DNA from: Saprolegnia diclina VS20
Lineage: Eukaryota > Oomycota > Saprolegniomycetes > Saprolegniales > Saprolegniaceae
Assembly: GCF_000281045.1 (NCBI RefSeq)
Contig: NW_008246085.1
Span: forward strand, 37,888-101,887
Reading direction: 5' to 3'
Length of the DNA stretch: 64,000 nucleotides
Shown: one piece after another, positions 22,353 to 33,241 of the stretch
Layout of the letters: each line of letters begins with the position of its first letter
How positions within the stretch are numbered: the stretch's first letter is position 1
Notes under the pieces: model-generated
Database searches by the model: none
What the model was told of the DNA's origin: nothing
What the model saw: the letters and a program-made list of their open reading frames with translations, nothing else
Program-made: the position numbers and the translations under genes

Positions 22353-25300
22353 CTAGTACCCGTACGACCGTTGGTACGAGTTGGTTTGGCCCGGCACAAA
22401 GGGCGCGGGCGGCGCGGGCGCGCCCGAGATGGTGTAGGTTTCCGTGACGGCGAGCAACGAGTCATTGTACAGTCCAATGGTCATCTCCAAGTCTTCTTGG
22501 CACTGCATCGCGCGCGGGATGAGCTCGACGTTCGCAAACGGGTTGTCGAGGTTGGCCGACATTTGCAGGCGCGGCTGGAGCTGCACGCAGACCTTGAGCA
22601 AGTGCTGTACCTCCGAGTTGCGCCGTAAATCGCCCTGGGCGCTGCGGATCGCACCCAAGAGCACAGCGACCGCCTGCTCGGTTTGCATGAGCTCCTCTTC
22701 GTCCAGCGGCGTGGGCAGCTCGGTCGGGAGGCGCGCGCGTTCGCGGGCCGCAAGCGCCTCGGCGCCAACGACGTTCGAGTTGGTCGGTGAGTCGGGGTAT
22801 TCGCCCGACATACCCGACGACGACATGACCGTCGCGTTCTGGCGCTGGATCTGTTGGACCTGGCGCGAGAGGTTGAGGAACCGGTCGAGCTCCGGCACCG
22901 CGAGCGTGTTGGGAAGGCGAGCGCAGAGGTCGAGCACTTCCTTCATGTAGCGCTCGAGACCGGCCTTGCGCTCCTCGACGATTTCGTTCGAGTTGCCCGT
23001 GCGGCCGGCAAAGACGCCGCCGAGACGGTGCTTCTTCGGGAAGAGCGGGAGCGCGCCCACGTTCGGCGGGATCTTGTGCTTGAGGTCCTTGTGGAGCTTC
23101 TCGAAGACGCTAAAACGGTGCGAGACGAGCCAGTACGTGGGCTGCGGCGCGTCCTTGGGCTGCCACCCGCAGCGCAACACGTACACCGTGTACTCGGCGT
23201 AGTTTTCGTCCTGGAGCATCTGCGTGCCGTGGAGACCGCACTGGAAGTAGCCGTCGTGGATCAGGATGCGCGTGCCTTCCATGCTAAACGTGCCCGGCGG
23301 CTGCGAGAGCGCCAGCGTCGACATGGACCGTGTGCGGTAGCCATAGTAGCGGTGGTCGGCCGCGCTCGAGCGCGGACCACTCGCAGCCGTGAGCATCGAG
23401 CCGCACTCCATGCAGTTGTTGCCGTTGGCCGTGTTGTTGGACGACCCGCAGGCCGGGCACCGAATCTGGATACCGGCCGCCTGCGCAGAGTAGAGGCGCT
23501 GGAGCGACTCGGCTTCTTCCGGCGTCATGACCGGACCCTGCGGCGGCTGCGGCGGCTCCAGAAGGAACGGGACCAGCTCTTCGTACTCTGACTGGTCGAT
23601 CGCGCCGCTCAGAAGGAGTTCGTTGAGCTGCTTGAGCTGCTCCTTGTTCTCATCCGAAATGTTGTCCGGAATGTCGACCACGTTGACGTTGCAGCCCTGC
23701 GTCGACGACATCGCGTTGACCGTCGCGAGACCGCCAAGGAGGCTTGCGCTCAGCGCGGCCGCATCCAACAGCGCTTGCTCCTTGCGCTTGTTGGCCTCTT
23801 CGCGCTCGCGGATCATGCGCTGCTCAAGGTCGTGCGCTTCTTGCATCGCGCGGCGTTCGGCCTGGCGCTCCTGCTCGACAGCAGCCGCGGCCTCGGCCGC
23901 CGCCACCTCGGCTTCCCGCACGGCCGCTTCGGCGGCGCGCGCAAGCGAAATCGCCTCGGCTTCGGCACGCTTGGCATCGTCTTCCATGCGGCGGCGCTCT
24001 TCTTCGGCCACAGCGCGGAGCTCGGCTTCGCGCAGAGCAGCGTCGGCTGTGCGGCGCGCTTCGTCGGCCGCCCGGCGTGCGGCTTCCTGCTGGCGCTTGG
24101 CTTCTTCGGCCTGGCGACGGCTCTCTTCGGCTCGAGCGTTGGCGAGCGCAATCATCTCGAGCTTCTTGGCCTTGTAGTTTTGGCGGCCCTTGTGGCCGCG
24201 AAAGTGCGCCTGGATCATGATCGCCGACGCCTTCTGCTTGAGAAACTGATGGCGCACGTTGAAGCCGCGCCACCAAATCTGAATCTTGCGCACGCTGTCC
24301 TTGCGGAACTGGATCTTGCGCAAGAGGCGGCGGAGCTCGAGCTGCGCGAGCACCTTCGCAAGCGCGACGCGCCACCGGCGGCGCGCAAGCCAGAGCTTCA
24401 TGCGGCCCACAATGTGCGGGCCATCGACGGCCCAGTTGATCTTGAGAATCGAGTCGAGGATCGCAATTTTCCCGGCCTTGAAGAAGAGCTTGGTGATCCC
24501 GAGCTTGTACGAGTCCATCGGCACTTGGAACGCCCAGAGGATCGCCGTGATGAGCGTCGCGTCACTCTGGTTCGCAAAGAGGCGCTGGGCGTCCGGCGGC
24601 ATAAACTTCTTGTACGCGTTCACGAGCTCCGAGTACGCGACTCGGGTCGGAAGGCCGACCTTGAGCACTTGGGCGGTTTGCATGATGCCTTGGCAGCGCA
24701 GCTGGCCGACCACGTAGCGCGGGTCAAAGAGCCCGACGCGCATGAGCGCATTGGGCTTGATGCACCGGATAAAGTTGCAGCGCGTCGCGTCGAGCGTGTC
24801 GACCAGCTCCTGCATCTGCTTGGAAAACTTGGCGGCGACGCTCTTGAGCAGCTTCTTCTTGCCGGGCTTGACGACCTCGTTCGCCTCTTCGTCAAAGAGC
24901 TCGCGCACTTCCGGCATCGACGAGCTCAAAAAGAGGTCCGCCATGTCCTTGGGGATCGTGTCGTTGTTCTTGTCAATGAACGCGCCGACCGTGTACGAGA
25001 CGCAGCCGGCGAAGTGGCGCACGATGAACATCTCTTGCAAGTCCTTCGGGTGCGGGCGCGGAAAGAACGTATTCTTGTCGTGCGTGCGGTGCAGCATCGC
25101 GAGGAACTTGGCGTCCGTCGGCTTGGGGTTCGCGGCTTCGTTGTCGAGCAGCTGGAGGATACCCGAGGGCTTGCCGGCAATGAGCTCGACGCATTCGCGG
25201 TTGTCCGGCCAGTCAATCTTGCCGACCGAGATGCCTTCGCGCTTGTAGAGCTCCATTTCCGCGATAAACACTTGGTTGTTGAACGTCGTCTGCAGCACTT

Positions 25301-26816
25301 CGTTCGTGTAGTTGATCAAAAGCTGCTCGAAATCGTTGCGCTGGAACGACTCGAACCCAAAGATATCGAGCACGCCAATGTACGGCAGCGGCGCCGGGTC
25401 CTGCCCCAGCGACTTGTTGACTTGCTGGATGATCCAGTCAAAGAGACGTCCGTAGACCGACTTGGCGATCGCATCCCGCGCGTACACGGCGTTCTGCGCG
25501 TTGCGGCGCGCGATGAAGAGCTCGTTGCGCGTCACAATCTCGCGCTCGGTGATGACCTTGAGCAGCGCCTTGTCGTCGACGCCGAGGAGCTTGGCCGAGA
25601 GCGCAAGCGCCTTGATCGCGTCGGTCGACTGCACGATCGCAGCCTCGCCTTCCGGCGTGTCCTCTTCGTCAAACTCAATGTTGCCCATGTGCAAGAGACC
25701 GGCGACGACCGAGAAAATGGTGTTTTGCTTGGCGTCCGGAAGGCCGACGCACGAGAGGCCGTTGACAACGTGCGCGTAGTTGGCCTTGTCGTCCGTGTCC
25801 TCGGCCTTGTAGCAGTTGCTCTGGTTGAGGTAGTGGTAGTCTTCCGGGCGCGTGAGCTGGAAGTCGCGCTTCTGGTCGGCCGACGCGCCGGCGAGGAGCT
25901 GGTAGAAAATGTGAAAGTTGCGCTCGCCATCGACTTGGTACACGAGGCGCGACTTTTCGAGCAAGTACGTCTCGACGAACGCCCCCGCGAGCTTGAAAAG
26001 GCCGTCCGACGTGAACTGGAGCTTCATAAACTTGCCAAATCGACTCGAGTTGTGGTTGCGGAGCGTCTTGGCGTTACCAAAGGCTTCGAGGATCGGGTTC
26101 TGCTCAATGAGGCGGTTGTCGAGCGAGTTGGTGTTCTCGTGGCGCTTGTTGACAAACGTCTCGACCTCGGCCGCGTTCGTCTTCTTGCCAAAGACACCGC
26201 GCGTCGTCAAGTGCTTGAGCACGATCTTGGACGACTCGGTCTTACCGGCACCCGACTAAAGCAAGCCAACGCGTTGAATCAGCCATCGAGACAGAGTGCA
26301 ATGTAGTACCTCGCCGGAAATGACAACGGACTGGTTCGTGGGCATCTCGCGCGTCGAGTTGTAGACCATTTGCTGGTAGGCCATCTCGGCAATCGCATAC
26401 GGGTGCGGCGGGCAGCTCGTGTTGTTGACAATCTCCGAGACGCGCGGGTCCGCCAGCGGGCGCAGCGGGTTGACCGCAATGAGCACGTTGGCCATAAACG
26501 TGTACGGGCGCTGGTTGTCGAGCTTCGAACGCTCCGAGAGGTTGTGCAAAACACCCGGCTCGTGGATGTAGTAGAGCGCAGTCATATCGTCGGTCACGCG
26601 CGGGTTCTGAGGCAGCGCGAGGCCGCGGTCGACCTGCGCGACCTTGTTGTGGTGGTTGCGCACCGTCACCTTGAGCCCGCCGATGGCCATGACCGACGCG
26701 AGCTCCCACACCGCGTCGTGGCCAGGGACCCAGACCATGTCCCCAACGTTGATGGGCATGGACTCGCTCTCCTCGCCCTTGGCGCCTTGCTTGCTGATGA
26801 CGCCGGGCGTCGCCAT
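22353..26816 (-). CDS. Unconventional myosin with zinc ribbon, PX and GAT-like tail
   Basis: Actin-based motor, 1469 aa in two exons (26816-26310 and 26255-22353; 54-bp intron inside the P-loop region). N-terminal SH3-like segment, then a complete motor: P-loop GESGAGKTESSK (about 168-179), switch I NSSRFGKF, switch II LDIFGFESF and RCIKPN. IQ motifs (RKIQIWWRGFNVRHQF and MIQAHFRGHKGRQNY) lie at about 815-865, followed by a 150-residue Ala/Glu/Arg coiled coil. The tail has a C-x2-C...C-x2-C zinc ribbon (about 1100-1122), a PX phosphoinositide-binding domain (about 1170-1305) and a C-terminal helical part that resembles the GAT domain of endosomal adaptors. The PX tail points to endosomal or vesicle cargo. 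From memory, oomycete class XXX myosins carry PX domains; class assignment needs a phylogeny. Confidence 0.92.
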
Positions 26817-27700
26817 GCTCTCTTCCCGGCCGAAAAAGCGAAAATAAAAATCCGGGCAAGAAATCCCCGCCCCTGATTTGCCAAAACGCGGTGAAACGCT
26901 GCAACCGCTCCTATTCTACGGGCGCCACTTCTGCATCTGGTTGCTGGACTGCGCTGAGCCAATCAGCGACCGCCATTTGCGTTATCGCCCTGTCAACTTC
27001 GATCGATCGAAGTTTCAGCATACAAACACCAAGTCATGAAAAGACGGCAAACAAATGATCCGCTTCGAGTCCGCCGCTCGTTGAAGTTGACCTCGACCGC
27101 AAAAGATCGGACGGGTGCTGTCTCGGGCCAGCGCGCGGTCCATACCACATGGGCAGCCGATAGATACCAGCGTAGCTAGGTCAGCTCGCCATTAGCCGAG
27201 TTTAACGTTCGGAGAACCGCCAAAGACAGCAATGAACCGGTCCATTGTCGCCACTGACTGCTCATATTCGTTACGCCGACTATCCGGATAATTGCGGGAC
27301 GTGTAATGCGGGTGGTCGCTTCCAAATGCCCAGTCTCTTCGTTACCGACACATCCGGATACTGCCCAGGATATGATTGGCATAAAAGATTTCTTTTTGGC
27401 GAATCATCTTTTTGGCGAATCATCGAGGCTGTGGATGGATTGACGAAGCAGCCTCTGATTGGCCATTTTGGTCGAATCGACCGTGGCTTTTGACCAATCA
27501 ACGTGCGCAACGCTAATTTTTATGGGCAACCGCTCGTTGCTGCAGTCAGTATTCGATATATTCTCGCGTAATTAAATGCACCAACGAGGGGGATTTGTAT
27601 GATCGCAGTGGAATAAAATGGTGCGAAATTTAAAAAAAGCTGCGGCCGCGCATGTGCGACGCACGTGTCCAAGGCAAAACCTCATTTTCGCCCGACCGCA
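26817..27700. other. Divergent myosin/SEC31 promoter region
   Basis: 884 bp between two starts. It contains a CCAAT box near 26958, the palindromes TATCCGGATA at 27281-27290 and cATCCGGATA at 27351-27360, ATTGG/CCAAT boxes near 27376-27500 and the tandem duplication at 27391-27424. No gene is supported. Confidence 0.5.
27391..27424. repeat. 16-bp tandem duplication
   Basis: Two perfect adjacent copies of TCTTTTTGGCGAATCA plus two bases of a third, about 280 bp upstream of the SEC31 start. Probably a local slippage event; a doubled protein-binding site is possible. Confidence 0.8.
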
Positions 27701-30700
27701 ATGTCGCTCCTGAAGGAAGTGAACGCCCATGCGACGGTGGCATGGAGCCCAATGAAGCACAGAGCCAACCTCATGGCCCTCGGATCCAAGGACGGCGTCG
27801 GCGTCGGCTTCGACAACTATGGCGGCGAGCTCCAGCTCTTCTCGATGGACTTTGCCGACGTGTCGCCATTGCCCGTGCAATTGGGCAGCATCAAGACGTC
27901 GTCGCGCTTCATGACCATGTCGTGGGCTGATGTCCTGAAGCATCAGAGCACGTGCGAATTGGGCCTCCTCGCCGGCGGTATGGCCGACGGCACCGTGAGC
28001 ATTTGGGACCCCAGCAAGATGAGCAACCCGGCGACGCAGGCCGCGGCGGAAGTGGGCAAGGTCGCCCGTCACAAGGGCCCTGTCAACGCGCTCCAGTTCA
28101 ACCCGCACAGAGACAGCTCGCACTTGCTGGCCTCGGGTGGCGCGTACGTCCAATCGAACGTGACCGTTGTGACTCATGCCTCGTGTTTGTGTGCAGGGAC
28201 GGCGAAGTCTTTATTATGAGCGTCGACAAGCTCAACGCACCGCCGCAGGTCTTTACGCCGGGTGGCCCCAGCTATGTCGCACAGCCTGGCAACGAAATCA
28301 CTTGGTACATGCAACTTCATCGAGATCGCACGTCTCATCGGACTGCGTAGCGTCGCGTGGAACTCGCAAGTGTCGTACATTCTCGCTGCGGGTTCGCAGA
28401 ATGGTACCGTAACGATCTGGGACCTCAAGCAGAAGAAGCCGTGGTGCGAACTCAAGGACCCGCAGCGCGGCGCCGTGTCGGCGATCGCATGGAACCCGAG
28501 CGAGGGCATGCATATCATCACAGCGTCCAGCGACGACCAGCGCCCGGTCCTGCGGCTCTGGGACCTCCGCAGCTCGACGTCGACGCCCCTCGCCGAGCTG
28601 CACGGCCACACGGCGGGCATCCTCTCGATTTCATGGTGTCCGAACGACCCGGGCCTCGTGCTCTCGACGGCCAAGGACAACCGCACGTTGCTCTGGGACC
28701 TCTTCTCGGGCCAGCCGACGTTTGAGTTTCCGTCCAACTCGCCGTCCGCTCCAGTCGGTGGCCCCGGTCAGTTCTTTGCCGGTGGTGGCGGTGGTCAGCG
28801 CCGCTTCAACGTGCAGTGGTCGCCCAAGATCCCCGCGGTCGCGTCTGCCTGCACGTTTGACGGCAAGGTCCAAGTGTGGGGCCTCGCGGGCAGCGGCGGT
28901 CCGTCGACGCGCGCGCCCAAGTGGCTGCAGCGCCCGGCCTCGGCGACCTTTGGCTTTGGCGGCCAGCTCACGGTCGTGACGCCGTACCCGAACCCGGCGC
29001 AGTCGCAGTACCAGCAAGTCAAGGAGTACCGTCCGGTGCACATTCACAAGATCGTGACGGACCCCGCGACGGTGCAGGCGGCCGATCTCTTGGAGCAAGC
29101 GCTGGCCGGTAAGGACTTCAAGGGGCACTGCGACAAGAAGATTGCGTCGTCGCCGGCCGACGCTGACGTCTGGAGCTTCATGAAGGTGCTCTTTGAGGAC
29201 GACGCGCGTCAGCACCTGCTCTACCATTTGGGCTACGACGCGGCTAAGATCAAGGCGGACGCAGACAAGTACTTGGGCAAGGCCGTGGAGCCCGCGCCGA
29301 TCGCGGCGGCCCCGTCCTCGGCATCCGCCGAAGACATCTTTGCCGCCGGTAGCCTCTCGACGGACAGCCTCAGCGCGAACCTTCCGGTGGCGGCGCCCAA
29401 GGACTCGAGTGCCCGCCTCTCGCCCGTGTCGCTGCCGCAGTACACGGAGGCGTCGGAAGACGTTATCAAGCGCTCGCTCCTGGTCGGCGACTTTGCGTCG
29501 GCCGTCGAGGTCTGCCTCCAAAACAACCAGTTTGCCGATGCGCTCCTGCTGGCATGCCAAGGCGGCGCCGACCTTTGGAACGTGGCGCAGGAGGCCTGCA
29601 TCGCGGCGGCCACGGCGCGGCCGTTCATGAAGATCGTCAAGGCGATGCTCAAGAGCGATCTGGGCTCGCTTGTCGACGACTCGGAGCCCGCGCTCTGGAC
29701 CGAGACGCTTGCAATTCTCACCACGTACGCCAAGAGCGACGAGTTTGCGCCGCTCTGCGACCGGCTTGCGGCCAAGCTCGAGGCCGCGGGCGATCGCACA
29801 TCGGCGACACTCTGCTACATGTGCTCGGTGAACGTCGAGAAGATTTACTCGGCGTGGGTCAAGGAAGCTGCTGTCCAGGCCAAGACGCGCGACCCGGTGT
29901 CGGTGCTCCAAGATCTCATTGAGAAGATTTCCATCTTTGCGCAAGCGACCGCCAACCCGGACCAAGATCTGAGCCCGGCAATTGCCGAGCAATTTGCTGC
30001 GTACGCGTCCCTCGTACGTATCGCCATTCTTGATCGACGTGGTGGACTTATTGCCTGCTGTGTAGATGGCGTCGCAGGGTCGCCTCGATATCGCCGCCCG
30101 GTACGCCAAGTATACGGACTTGAGCTGTGCGATTATCCGCGACCGCGTCTTCCACGCGGCGCCGACTCCCGGTGTCCGCGCCCCGCCGTTCCCGTTTGCG
30201 GATGCTGCCGCGGCCCAGCCCGCCGCGCCCCAGCAGACCCAGCAGACCCAGCGCCAGGCGCCCGCACGTAACACGCAGTATGCCGCGCCTGCTGCCAACA
30301 AGCCCTATGCCGCTCCGAGCAACGCGTATGCGCCGCCCGCTGCCGCCAACGCCTACCCGGCGCCCCCGGCGGTCCACGCGGCGCCGGCAGCCAGCCCGTA
30401 CCCGGCGTCGGTGCCCGCGCCGTACCCCAACCAAACGTACAATGCGCCTGCGCCGGCGTACCCGGGCGCCACCCCCGGCTACGCTGCACCCCAAGTTGCT
30501 AGCTACCCTCCTGCGGCCGTGTACCCGAACCCTGCTGTGGCGCCTCCCGCGCCGGCCCAGCCAGGCTACCAGACGTACCCTGGCCAGCAAACGAGCGCAT
30601 ACGGCCCGGGCTCCAACAGCGGCTACCCCAAACCCGCTGCGACGTACGGCCCGGGCTCCAACAGCGGTCGCCCGAAGCCGGCTGCGACCTACGGCCCTGG

Positions 30701-31475
30701 CTCCAACAGCGGGTACCCCAAGCCCGGCCAAGGATTCAACACGCCGTCGCAGCCGCCTGCTGCCGCACCGGCGGGTCAATACCGTGCAGGCGCCTCGTAC
30801 GGCGCGCCTGCTGCGCCGCCGGCGGCCGCGTACCCCAGTGCCCCGCAAGCGTACGCCCCGGCACCGGCTCAGACGTTTGGGACGGCGTCGCAGTCGTCGG
30901 TGCCGGCCACGTCGTCGCGCATCGTGACGGCGCCCGTCGACATCAACCGCCACAAGACGGACGGCTTTGTGAGCAGCGTTGGCAACAAGGACCTCATCCG
31001 CAAGTATGGCAATGCGACGAATGCCATCTTGTCGCCGACGGAAGATGAGAAGAAGGGCTTCTCGGCGCCCACGGCCCCGCTCGGCTGCACGGACAGCGTC
31101 TCGGCCGAAGACATGGTCATTGTCGAGACGTTCAACGGCTTGGTCGCCCGACTGGAGGGCGCCTCGCTCAACCCGGTACGACAACAGTTCCATTAGCGAT
31201 TTTCAAAAACTCATGGTATTTGGACTTAGGCGGAGCAAAAGATGCTTGTCGAGGGCCAAAAGACCAAGGACCTGATGTTTACGAAGCTCAACGCGGCCGA
31301 ATTGAGCCCGAGCGTCGTTAAGAGCCTCCACGACATGGTCGGTGCCATCGGACGCAGCGACATTCGGAGTGCTTTGCACATCCACACGGGTCTCGCGACG
31401 TCCGACTGGGCGGCGCACAAGGACTGGCTGCGCGGTATGAAGACGCTCCTCCAGCTTGCGCTCAAGCGCTCATAA
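27701..31475 (+). CDS. SEC31: SEC31, COPII outer-coat subunit
   Basis: Sec31 forms the outer cage of COPII vesicles with Sec13 at ER exit sites. Five exons: 27701-28143, 28197-28304, 28351-30013, 30066-31175 and 31230-31475 (introns 53, 46, 52 and 54 bp), 1189 aa. The start MSLLKEVN leads directly into the first WD40 blade. Seven WD-type repeats fill residues 1-340 (for example TVTIWDLKQ, LRLWDLRS, TLLWDLFSG), followed by the alpha-solenoid ACE1 region (about 400-720), a Pro/Ala/Tyr-rich linker (about 760-1040) and the helical C-terminal Sec31 domain (last 120 residues). The linker holds three 15-residue repeats of the type YGPGSNSGYPKPAAT. The first intron ends in CAG, rare in this window. 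Complete and typical in length. Confidence 0.94.
30600..30727 (+). repeat. Three 45-bp tandem repeats inside SEC31
   Basis: Units begin at 30600, 30645 and 30690 (third unit partial), each coding YGPGSNSG(Y/R)PKPAAT. They lie in the disordered linker, where Sec31 normally binds Sec23 and Sar1. Copies are nearly identical at DNA level, so the expansion is recent. Confidence 0.85.
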
Positions 31476-31549
31476 AGAGATAGTATAATCGACTACAGAT
31501 CTAGTTTTCCATTGCTACTGTCCTTGTCAAATTGGTGAATTCAGAGGAG

Positions 31550-31666
31550 GGGACCGGCTCTCGCCCCCCACCCCAAAGTAGGGGGTGGGTCGCAAAAACC
31601 GTTCCATGGGTCCCACATAAATTGCCAAAGAAATAAATTCTTTGGAACCCTACTTGTCAGGTAGGG
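31550..31666. other. Cluster of adjacent inverted repeats, possible structured RNA
   Basis: Three hairpins follow each other: 31567-31574 with 31582-31589 (8 bp, CCCACCCC/GGGGTGGG), enclosed by GGGACC 31550-31555 with GGTCCC 31609-31614; 31625-31632 with 31638-31645 (CCAAAGAA/TTCTTTGG); and 31648-31653 with 31661-31666 (CCCTAC/GTAGGG). All pairings are perfect. Transcription is unknown, and the strand cannot be decided. It could be a 3' processing structure, a non-coding RNA or a mobile-element remnant. Confidence 0.4.
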
Positions 31667-32217
31667 CGCTAGTTTCCTTACTCATAGAGTTTAAGCCACC
31701 ACCAACTAAGGCGTCGGCTGGTATAGCTACAATAGACTAAAGGTCGCCACGTACGTTTTGGAGCAAGGAAATTCTGTTTTTGCAGCATTATATTCTGTTT
31801 GAAACAGTGTTTCTCAAGACGGAATATCCATTGCACAAACACAGTGAGAGCACAGCCAACAGGTCGACTGAACATTTAAAACGAAACAAGATCTTGGTCC
31901 AAGCAAGCCATCTACGAGAGCAATCGACGGGTGAAGTTGGCATCCTGCGCAGTACTACAAATTTGTAGAAGGCAAATGACGTGGCGGGCAATGTCAATTG
32001 TGAAACAGTGTATCTGATCTGATCTCACCCAAGAACCAACGAGCGAAGCTTCCGATGCCGGTCGCCAAGCCCAGCAAGCTTGCGCACAGTACCAAATGCC
32101 GAGGTCATATTGTAGCAAATGTACAGTCTTTCGAGCAGCTCATTCCGGCACAATCTTCACGGGTCTTCTTCGTATGGTGGCATTGCGTCGTACCTTTGCA
32201 GCCCCGTGCGCCTTATG

Positions 32218-32241
32218 GCATAAAACCCATGTACCCACGTT
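32218..32241 (+). promoter_or_regulatory. Shared promoter block of XYPPX gene 1
   Basis: GCATAAAAC followed by CCATGTACCCACGTT. It matches the block before XYPPX gene 2 at 22 of 24 positions, and its TAAAA lies 70 bp before the ATG (68 bp in gene 2). Likely a TATA-like core promoter with an adjoining factor site. Confidence 0.6.
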
Positions 32242-32290
32242 AAACTCCAAACATATCCGACCACTTCTCGATTTGGCTTGTGGAAGGAGC

Positions 32291-32704
32291 ATGTACCAGC
32301 AGCCACCACCCGGAGCGCCGTACCCCGGCCAGCAGTACCCGCCGCAGCCTGGTTACCCGCCCCAGCAGTACCCGCCGCAGCAGTACCCTCCGCAGCAGTA
32401 CGCCCCGCAGCAGTACCCGCCGCAGCAGCAATACTATGCCCAGCAAGGCCAGCAGCTCTTCCAGGCCGCCACGGCGCCGCCCGTCGTGTACCAGCAGCCA
32501 GTCTACCAGCAGCCTGTCTACCAGCAACCCGTGATGATGGCGCCGCAGCCCATGTATGTGTCGCAACCTGGCGTCTACTACGGCGGCGGCGGCTACATGG
32601 GCGGCGGCGGCTTCATGGGCGGCGGCTTCATGGGTGGCGGCTACAAGGGCTTCAAGGGCCGCGGCGGCTACTACGGCCGGGGCAAGGGCTTCAAATTCTT
32701 CTAA
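32291..32704 (+). CDS. XYPPX-repeat low-complexity protein 1
   Basis: Single exon, 137 aa, ATG at 32291 chosen because the paralogue also starts MYQQP and because the promoter block fits. The N-terminal half is built of YPPQQ units (XYPPX repeats, as in synexin/annexin A7 and the tails of some rhodopsins), the middle has YQQPV repeats, and the C-terminus is Gly/Met/Tyr-rich and ends KGFKFF. No signal peptide or membrane segment. Such tails often drive self-association; the cellular role is unknown. Paralogous to the gene 540 bp downstream. Confidence 0.8.
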   Translation: MYQQPPPGAPYPGQQYPPQPGYPPQQYPPQQYPPQQYAPQQYPPQQQYYAQQGQQLFQAATAPPVVYQQPVYQQPVYQQPVMMAPQPMYVSQPGVYYGGGGYMGGGGFMGGGFMGGGYKGFKGRGGYYGRGKGFKFF

Positions 32705-33241
32705 TCTGTATGTGAATAGTCGAGACCGGAAATGTACTATGGCTTTGTCCTAGATGGAGTCACTAGACGGCTTGGTGGTGAACCCGGGTAGATATTACCG
32801 TAGTCGGCTAGCTTAGTCGGCTTGTTGTTGAGCTACGGGGTGTGGCCTTTCCCGTCGTCAACTAACTGACCACATTTCCGTTTGCAGGAATTCGGTCGCT
32901 CCGGATACCAACTTCAATTTGGCCTTCCCATCACCGCGTTTAATGCAACGGGTAAACGGAGTTAAACTGCGTTTTACGGGCAAGGTCAGGCGCGGAATGT
33001 AGGTTTGCCGCGATGCACCCAACATCGTCTGCGGGATGCGGCCCACGACGAGCCTTCCAGACCAGTAACATCTACGCAGTCGCCGTCAACTGCATCATAT
33101 CGTAGGAATGTGAAGGTTATAGCGTGACTTTACTGCCGAAGGTGGCCCAAACGAATAAAACGTGTATTTTGCATAAAACCTGTGTACCCACGTTTTATGC
33201 AGTCACATCAAGGGGGAAAGCATAGATTTCCTTTGTCTTCG
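32705..33241. other. Spacer between the XYPPX genes
   Basis: 537 bp with the second promoter block at 33171-33200 and nothing else recognised. Confidence 0.5.
33171..33200 (+). promoter_or_regulatory. Promoter block of XYPPX gene 2 with 9-bp inverted repeat
   Basis: GCATAAAAC at 33171-33179 and its perfect complement GTTTTATGC at 33192-33200 flank a 12-bp spacer containing GTACCCAC. The left arm and spacer are shared with gene 1; only gene 2 has the complete right arm. TAAAA lies 68 bp before the ATG. Confidence 0.6.

Larger units (their letters stand above)
31476..32290. other. Spacer with clustered stem-loops
   Basis: 815 bp between SEC31 and the first XYPPX gene. 31550-31666 can form several adjacent hairpins (listed separately). 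The end carries the promoter block at 32218-32241. No open reading frame of interest. Confidence 0.5.

Noticed and set aside
23775-26306. 843-codon plus-strand open frame opposite the myosin
   Set aside because: Antisense shadow produced by GC-rich codon use; low-complexity Arg/Leu/Glu translation and no domain, while the minus strand encodes a full myosin.
28631-30301. 556-codon minus-strand frame opposite SEC31
   Set aside because: Same antisense artefact; no domain.
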